A DNA stretch of 62,793 nucleotides from Bryobacterales bacterium (GTDB lineage: Bacteria > Acidobacteriota > Terriglobia > Bryobacterales > UBA6623), in assembly GCA_022826925.1 (NCBI GenBank), contig JAJDTX010000123.1:1-62793 (forward strand), given 5' to 3'. How positions within the stretch are numbered: position 1 is the stretch's first letter; every line of letters begins with the position of its first letter. Under the pieces are notes generated by a model. That model was not told where the DNA came from, made no database searches, and saw only the letters and a program-made list of their open reading frames with translations. Both the position numbers and the translations under genes were made by a program. Below are positions 57,799 through 62,793 of the stretch, piece by piece.

Positions 57799-59196
57799 CT
57801 ACTGTCCTGACGACGCGGCCCTAGCGGCTAGAGCGCGCTTTGCCGCCCGCCGCGCTCGGGAATCCTCGATTGCCTGCCGCCCGTGGCGCTTGTTGATGAC
57901 CGAATACGCTTCGCGGATCGCCTTGGCGTCGCTCTCGTTTGCGGGCAGTGCCGTGTAGATGATCGAGCCCATCTCGTCTTCCGATTGGCGGCCCCAGAAC
58001 ACGCGCTTGGGCGGGTTGGACGGGTTGCGCGGATTCTCGGCGGAGTTGTCGTATCTGATGCGCGAGTGGATCGTGGCCCCCGCCGGAAGCATGATCGGCT
58101 CCTCGTACACGTACATGTCCTGCCAGGTGAAGTCCCAGTCCTTGATCCAGATCAAGGGCACCTCGCTGCCATCCGGGAGTTCGGCCCACGACTTGAACTC
58201 CTTGCCGATGTAGTGGGCGTGCGGAGTCACGCCGTAGAGTTCGACGGGGGCGGGCAGTGTGAAGGACTCGCCGATCGTGAAGCTCGCATCGCCGGGGGCG
58301 ATGTCGATGCCCGCGCCGCTACCGAAGCGCGGCGGGAGTTGGAACGACAGCCGCGTGCGCGAGGCGGGCTTGTCGGCGAAGTACAGCGCGATGGAGGAGC
58401 GCTCGGTCTCCTGCTTGCCCGAGGGGTGGAAGTGCGATTCGAACAGGAAGTCGCTGCCGGCTGGCAGAAATAGCGGGGAGCCCTCGGGGAAGACGCGTGC
58501 CTGTCCGCCGACGGCCCAGCCGGAGAGGCTGCGCTTGCCTGGAATCGGACCCATCCCCGAGTAGCCGGGCGTCTTGTCGCGCGCGTCGAATTCGCGCGCC
58601 TTGCCCGAGGTGTCGGCCTTGAACAAGCTGTGGTGGACGACAGTTCTCGCCTGCGGCCGGAACTGCAGGGCACGGACCCACTTGTCCTCGGTCGTCGGCA
58701 CCCGCGTCGGGAAGTTGCGGTAGATGTCGGGGCCGTCGGCCGGGATCGTGAAGGGCTCTTCCATGCTGAGGACCAAGTCTGGCTCGCCCAGCAGCCAGCC
58801 CGCGGAGAAGGTCGGCGGCGCGGGCGCGCTGCCGGGCCCTTCCGGCGCTCCGGCCTCGGCCCACGCGGCCAGCGTGGCGATCTCTTGGTCGGTAATCCGC
58901 CGCTCGCCCTTGAACTTGCCGTAGCCCGGCTCCGCGTTCCACGGCGGCATGTAGCGGGTGCCAGTGACGGCGCGGATCAGCTGCGCGCGCTTGGCGGCGT
59001 CCTCGTAGGTCAGCAGCGAGAACGGAGCGGCCTGGTCGGGGCGGTGGCACGACGCGCAGCGCTCGTGCATGATCGTGGCGACGTGCTCGTTGAAGGTGAC
59101 GGCGTCGTCTCGCGTCGAATCCGCCGCAAGGGCGGTGCCGGAACTCAGCAGCGCGAGTCCGCAGGCTAGGGCGATTGGGACATATGGGGTCTTCAT
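57799..59196 (-). CDS. Cytochrome c-linked copper type II monooxygenase-like protein
   Basis: 465 residues from the ATG at 59196, giving signal peptide MKTPYVPIALACGLALLSSG. A c-type heme site RCASCHRPDQ is at 47-51. The remainder aligns with peptidylglycine/ascorbate-dependent copper monooxygenases. The CuH-type His188-His189 (VVHHSLF), a third histidine in FESHFHPSG (255/257), the CuM-type His326-x-His328 (TPHAHYIGK) and the Met ligand Met409 (EDEMGSI) are all present. The family is frequent in Planctomycetota and Acidobacteriota, with unknown substrate. It starts four bases inside the redoxin gene (ATGA overlap), so translation is coupled. Confidence 0.82.
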   Translation of the reverse strand: MKTPYVPIALACGLALLSSGTALAADSTRDDAVTFNEHVATIMHERCASCHRPDQAAPFSLLTYEDAAKRAQLIRAVTGTRYMPPWNAEPGYGKFKGERRITDQEIATLAAWAEAGAPEGPGSAPAPPTFSAGWLLGEPDLVLSMEEPFTIPADGPDIYRNFPTRVPTTEDKWVRALQFRPQARTVVHHSLFKADTSGKAREFDARDKTPGYSGMGPIPGKRSLSGWAVGGQARVFPEGSPLFLPAGSDFLFESHFHPSGKQETERSSIALYFADKPASRTRLSFQLPPRFGSGAGIDIAPGDASFTIGESFTLPAPVELYGVTPHAHYIGKEFKSWAELPDGSEVPLIWIKDWDFTWQDMYVYEEPIMLPAGATIHSRIRYDNSAENPRNPSNPPKRVFWGRQSEDEMGSIIYTALPANESDAKAIREAYSVINKRHGRQAIEDSRARRAAKRALAARAASSGQ

Positions 59197-59771
59197 GGGG
59201 TTTCCTGCAGCTGGGCCGTCCCGAACTTGGAGATGAAACATCCGATTGCTTGCGTGCGCGGCTGGGAGACGGCCCTGCCAGCCAGCACGTCTTCGAGAGC
59301 ATCCCTCAGGTCGTGCTTCGTCGCCTGGCGGCGAGGCGTTCCGAGGTCTGCGTAGAAATTGTTGATGCGACCGCGGTAGGCGAGATTGCCTGCGCGGTCG
59401 AAGAGAGCCGCTTCGGGAGTGACGCTGGCGTCGGCCAGGGCCACCAGAGCGTGGTTCAGGTCATGCACTGCGGGCACGGTGTTGTCGTAGGTCTGCCGGT
59501 GCTCGCGAATCTGGTCGGCAGTGGCGGTCGCATCGACGTAGGCCATCAAGCAGCGCGTGTCCCGGCTCGAGTACTCGCCGCAGATGCGGCGGATCTCGGG
59601 CATGAAGCGGTTCGAGATCGGGCAATCCTGGGTGACGAAGTACACGATCGTGGCCTTGGAGTTCGGATCGGGCAGCGCGTGCTCGTTGCCATCGACGTCT
59701 ATCAGCATTGACGCTGACAGCGGCAGCGAGGTTAGCGCGAGCAGCAAAAATGCGACCGGGAGATTGATCAT
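59193..59771 (-). CDS. Exported redoxin (AhpC/TSA-like) protein
   Basis: 192 residues with a signal peptide MINLPVAFLLLALTSLPLSAS. The thioredoxin fold carries VYFVTQDCPISNRF with the peroxidatic-type Cys at about residue 50. TVPAVHDLNHALVALADA, TPEAALFDRAGNLAYRGRI and the end PRTQAIGCFI define the cytochrome-associated redoxin subfamily found beside copper-monooxygenase-like proteins. Its stop overlaps the start of the monooxygenase-like gene. The resolving Cys may be the one in GCFI. It probably acts in periplasmic thiol or copper chemistry. Confidence 0.82.
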   Translation of the reverse strand: MINLPVAFLLLALTSLPLSASMLIDVDGNEHALPDPNSKATIVYFVTQDCPISNRFMPEIRRICGEYSSRDTRCLMAYVDATATADQIREHRQTYDNTVPAVHDLNHALVALADASVTPEAALFDRAGNLAYRGRINNFYADLGTPRRQATKHDLRDALEDVLAGRAVSQPRTQAIGCFISKFGTAQLQETP

Positions 59772-59872
59772 CGCGGTGCACGCTCATCGTAGCAACGATG
59801 CCTGCCAGATTCCAACAGGATTCAGTGCGAATTCCGCCTTGGCCGATCGTGCAAACAGCCCCTGACTGCCCG

Positions 59873-62155
59873 TCAGGGCTCGATCAAGCGGAAAACGTAC
59901 AGAGCGTTGTGGCCCTCCGGGCTCACAAGCTCGGGCGTGAGGAAGGTGGGGATCCGCCACGGGCTCCCGCCGCCCCTGGCCGTTGCCACCGCCAGGTACT
60001 GCACGCCGTCCACCTCGTAGGAGATCGGGTAGCCCATGACCGAGGTGCCGAGGCGGGTCTTCCAGAGGACCTTTCCCGTCTCGACGTCATAGGCGCGCAC
60101 CCAGCGGTCGAAGTCGCCGGCGAAGACGAGTCCGCCCGCCGTCGTGAGTGCGCCCGTGAGGAAGGGGGCGCGTTGCTGCACGCTCCACACCTCCTCCAAG
60201 GTCACGACGTCGTACGCCGCCAGCTTGCCGAAGCGCCCGCCCGTGCCCGGCATCTCCATCCAGGCCCGATCGGCCTGGTTACCGCCGGAGCCCACCTCGA
60301 GCGCGGTCTTGCGCCCGGCGATTTCCATGCAACTCTGGCTCAGCGGGGTGACCAGCAGGCGCGTCTGGGGATGGTAGCCGGCTGCCGGCCAGTTGTGTCC
60401 GCCGGCGGTCGACGGGCAGACCGAGACCCACTCTCCCACCTTGGCGTTTGCGATGTCCGCGCGGTAGCGCACCGCGCCGGTCTTGGGGTCCACGTCGAGG
60501 ATGTTTTGGAACACCGTCTCGGTGTGTCCCAGAAAAGTGCCGTCGCGGCGGTCGAGCTTCCACAGGATTCCGTGCTTGCCTATCGAGAGCACGATCGGCC
60601 GGCCCTCGATGTCGACCAGCACCCGCTCGAATGCCTCGTCCATGTCCAGCGACTCGCCGGGCACATGGGCGAAGTGCCACGCGATACGTCCGTCCTGCAG
60701 GGCGAGCGCAAGGGTCGAGTTCGCGTACAACGTCGCTTCGTCCGTGCTCAGGCCCCGGCTGGCTGCAACCCAAGGCTTGGCCTGCGCGGTGCCGAAGTAG
60801 GCCAGTCCCAGCTTCGGATCCCAGCTGCCCGTCATCCAGACGTCCCCGCCGCCGCGGAGCTCGAACGGCAGGTCGCCCCAGGTGTCGCCGCCCGGCTGCC
60901 CCGGCCGGGCGATCGTGAAGGTGCGCCACAGCTCGCGGCCCGTGCGCGCGTCGTGGGCGGTGATGAAGCAGCTGTCTTCGTAGAAACGGCCGCATCCGTT
61001 GATTCCGTTGATCACCCTGCCGTCTGCGACGATGGGGCCGGTGGAGTTGGTGTAGCCCTTCTCGTGGTCCGCGATCCGGGTCTCCCAGCGGACCGTGCCG
61101 GTGGGCGCGTCGAGGGCGACCATGTGCGCGTCCGCCGTGGCGACGAAGATCAGGTCTTGCCAGATGGCCAGCGTCCTGAGCTGGCTCTGGCCTCCGCCCT
61201 CGGGCAGGCGCCGGCGGTACTCCCAGAGCGGGGTGCCGTCCTTGGCGTCAAGCGCTTGCACGACGTTCCCCGGGTTGCTGAGGAACAGGACGCCGTCGCG
61301 CACCAAGGGCGCCTGCTGGCTACGTCCGTCCTCCATCCCCCAACTCCAGGCCAGCTGCAGCCGGTGGACATTGGCGGTGTTGACTTGGGAGAGCGGGCTG
61401 TAGCCCCACGAGCCTGGGTTTCCGCGCCAGTGAAGCCAGTCGCCGGTGGGAGGGTCGGCGAGCTCGGCGTCCGTGGGCGGATTGAACCTGCCGAGCGAAC
61501 GATACCTCCGCGTGACGCCCGTTGGGCTTTCGAGAACCTCGCCGACCTCCAGCGGCGGCCGGTCAACCGCGTGCGCTGACGGCCCGGTGCCGGGGCGACC
61601 CGGAACCGGAGGGATGACGTCGGCTCTCGAATCGTTCCCCCGTATGGTCGGTTCGGTGGCGGCGACCGTGTCCCGCGCGCCCGCTCGTCGCTGTCTGGCT
61701 GTGCCCGCCGGTCGCCTGTCCGCTCGGGCCGGATCGCCCGCGACCGTCTGCCCTTCCGACGAGAAGCTCAGCCGTGTCGCGCCAGGGGGGACTCCGTTCT
61801 CCCTGAGCATGTATGCCACGACTGCGGTGTATTCCTCGTCGCTGAGCCCGGCCGGCTTCTGCACCGGCATCGTCGCGCGGACGTAATCCAGCAGTTCGAT
61901 GACCGGAACGTCCGCCCATTGGGCCAGGAAGTTCGGACCGGCTAGCTCTGGAGCCTCGAAACGCCCCCGGAGGCTCTCCAAGTGGCACTCCGAGCACGCA
62001 GCGCGATAGACTGCCAGACCTGCTTCGGCCTGGTCGGCCGCGTAGGCAGCTTGATGGCCTGATTCAGCGCCTTGGGCTTGGGCGCTCGCCTGCGGCAGCG
62101 ACGCAACGACCGCGATCGCGACCAAGAGCCTGCCGGCGCATGCGAGGGCAGCCAT
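59873..62155 (-). CDS. Exported PQQ-dependent dehydrogenase with N-terminal cytochrome c
   Basis: 760 residues. The signal peptide is about 1-26 ([17 protein letters not shown]). A cytochrome c domain has CSECH at 54-58, with a likely axial Met in [10 protein letters not shown] charged low-complexity linker (about 145-215) follows. A quinoprotein propeller occupies about 235-760: [63 protein letters not shown]. The catalytic region [15 protein letters not shown] has Asp504 and Asp506, the D-x-D pattern associated with lanthanide use. The heme domain is at the N-terminus, opposite to type II alcohol dehydrogenases. Redoxin and copper-monooxygenase-like genes follow downstream on the same strand after 101 bases. 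Confidence 0.88.
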   Translation of the reverse strand: MAALACAGRLLVAIAVVASLPQASAQAQGAESGHQAAYAADQAEAGLAVYRAACSECHLESLRGRFEAPELAGPNFLAQWADVPVIELLDYVRATMPVQKPAGLSDEEYTAVVAYMLRENGVPPGATRLSFSSEGQTVAGDPARADRRPAGTARQRRAGARDTVAATEPTIRGNDSRADVIPPVPGRPGTGPSAHAVDRPPLEVGEVLESPTGVTRRYRSLGRFNPPTDAELADPPTGDWLHWRGNPGSWGYSPLSQVNTANVHRLQLAWSWGMEDGRSQQAPLVRDGVLFLSNPGNVVQALDAKDGTPLWEYRRRLPEGGGQSQLRTLAIWQDLIFVATADAHMVALDAPTGTVRWETRIADHEKGYTNSTGPIVADGRVINGINGCGRFYEDSCFITAHDARTGRELWRTFTIARPGQPGGDTWGDLPFELRGGGDVWMTGSWDPKLGLAYFGTAQAKPWVAASRGLSTDEATLYANSTLALALQDGRIAWHFAHVPGESLDMDEAFERVLVDIEGRPIVLSIGKHGILWKLDRRDGTFLGHTETVFQNILDVDPKTGAVRYRADIANAKVGEWVSVCPSTAGGHNWPAAGYHPQTRLLVTPLSQSCMEIAGRKTALEVGSGGNQADRAWMEMPGTGGRFGKLAAYDVVTLEEVWSVQQRAPFLTGALTTAGGLVFAGDFDRWVRAYDVETGKVLWKTRLGTSVMGYPISYEVDGVQYLAVATARGGGSPWRIPTFLTPELVSPEGHNALYVFRLIEP

Positions 62156-62793
62156 CGTGTGTTCCCGCCGTCTCCGGCAGGATTATAGCGTTGCCGGTTT
62201 CTCCAGGGATGCGAACGCGCCGGTCTGCCGCGAGACGCGATGTGTCCGGTTCTGTCGGGCGAATATCCCAAGCGAGGTCCTCATATGGTTGTGGTTTCTC
62301 CGGATTCCCGCGAGAAGCCCGCGCACATCATTCGAGATCGAGGGAGCCTCCGGATCGAGATGCAAGATCGTCGCGCGACGGTGCGCACACCGTTTCGATC
62401 CAGATGTTCATGCTTGTATCTTTGAATCCGTGCCACGGAGAGTCCTGCCCCGTTCCGCACGGCAGCAGCCGCTGAGGGGATGGGGACAGCAGTCCAAGGC
62501 ACTGGAGTCCCCCCATCGGCAGACGGGGTAGGCGCTCCCCGGGGCTTGGCCAAGCCCCGGGGAGCGCGGCGGGTCGGACCGCATATTCATGCTGGGCATC
62601 GTGCGTACCCAAGAGTGCGCCAATCGGGAGCGGTCAAAGTTCCACGGATCACACCTAGCGAGGCTTTGCCTCAGACCGACGAGACTCGGTTCGAAGCTGC
62701 TTAGCCATACCCGGGGTGGAGTGCGGGCTCCAGACGCTGCTCCGCTCTGCGGCCGGGGCCGCCGTGTGGTCGCCTAGGCGACAGTGCCCGTAT
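62156..62793. other. Non-coding right edge with a REP-like repeat
   Basis: About 640 bases with no supported gene; all frames lack start signals and motifs. It holds the promoter of the PQQ gene (AT-richer GATTATAGCGTTG at about 62180) and the palindromic repeat at 62516-62592. Sequence beyond the window would show whether a mobile element follows. Confidence 0.45.
62532..62567. repeat. Perfect 18-bp palindrome in a REP-like unit
   Basis: GCGCTCCCCGGGGCTTGG meets its exact complement without spacer. It is preceded by a small CCCC(9)CGGGG hairpin and followed by GGCGGGTCGGACCG and TTCATGC. The same ordered parts occur in reverse orientation beside the IS110 transposase at 26690-26775, although the palindrome arms differ in sequence. 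Confidence 0.7.

Noticed and set aside
62183..62704. Several short frames at the right edge
   Set aside because: They overlap one another on both strands, include the palindromic repeat and show no family similarity.

Overview
The window looks like chromosomal DNA of a GC-rich Acidobacteriota bacterium, most like the Solibacter/Bryobacter side of the phylum. That assignment is inferred from gene content: a large Oar-like TonB-dependent receptor with a carboxypeptidase-regulatory domain, three CRTAC1/ASPIC-UnbV proteins with TPR partners, a DUF1501 plus PSD1 (DUF1549/DUF1553) pair, two DUF3604 proteins, an octaheme TPR-cytochrome, and PQQ dehydrogenases with c-type cytochromes. Planctomycetota or Verrucomicrobiota are less likely. 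No rRNA is present to settle it.

Layout. 1-5 kb: tRNA-Leu, a DUF4143 AAA ATPase, a phosphomannose-isomerase-like cupin and glutamine synthetase I. 5-12.7 kb: DUF3604 protein, diheme cytochrome c plus PQQ alcohol dehydrogenase, a prohibitin-like protein and an exported M19 dipeptidase. 13-18 kb: orphan antitoxin, membrane-anchored phosphodiesterase with a small partner, a selenocysteine-containing ArsC/Spx-like protein read through an in-frame TGA, a tRNA cluster (Thr-GGT, Gly-TCC, Thr-TGT) and a TPR protein. 18-31.5 kb: TonB-dependent receptor, octaheme cytochrome, TPR protein, frameshifted IS110 transposase, two CRTAC1 proteins around a RelE-type toxin-antitoxin pair, tRNA-Gln. 32-41.8 kb: an AAA ATPase/RloB pair resembling AbiL defence, ketopantoate-reductase-like protein, EamA transporter, exported flavodoxin, second DUF3604 protein, SRPBCC protein, Gfo/Idh/MocA oxidoreductase. 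41.9-48.5 kb: GH29 fucosidase, DUF1501 and PSD1 proteins, remnant of an IS1595/ISXO2 transposase. 48.7-55.6 kb: Fic protein, Uma2 protein and an Uma2 fragment, malate-synthase-family protein, sulfatase, orphan VapB with a decayed VapC. 55.7-62.2 kb: third CRTAC1 protein and an operon of cytochrome/PQQ protein, redoxin and cytochrome-linked copper monooxygenase-like protein. 62.2-62.8 kb: non-coding, with a palindromic repeat related to one beside the IS110.

Functionally the window favours envelope and periplasmic redox chemistry: cytochromes, PQQ, copper, an exported flavodoxin and redoxin. It also carries polymer scavenging genes (fucosidase, sulfatase, large outer-membrane receptor). The accessory layer of transposases, toxin-antitoxin remnants, Fic and an Abi-like pair sits between the metabolic genes.

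The strongest unusual signal is the selenoprotein at 16223-16570. An open-reading-frame search that stops at TGA would miss its first 30 codons. The TGA lies exactly where homologues carry the first Cys of CxxC and is followed at the right distance by a perfect 7-bp hairpin with a 5-nt loop, as expected of a bacterial SECIS element.
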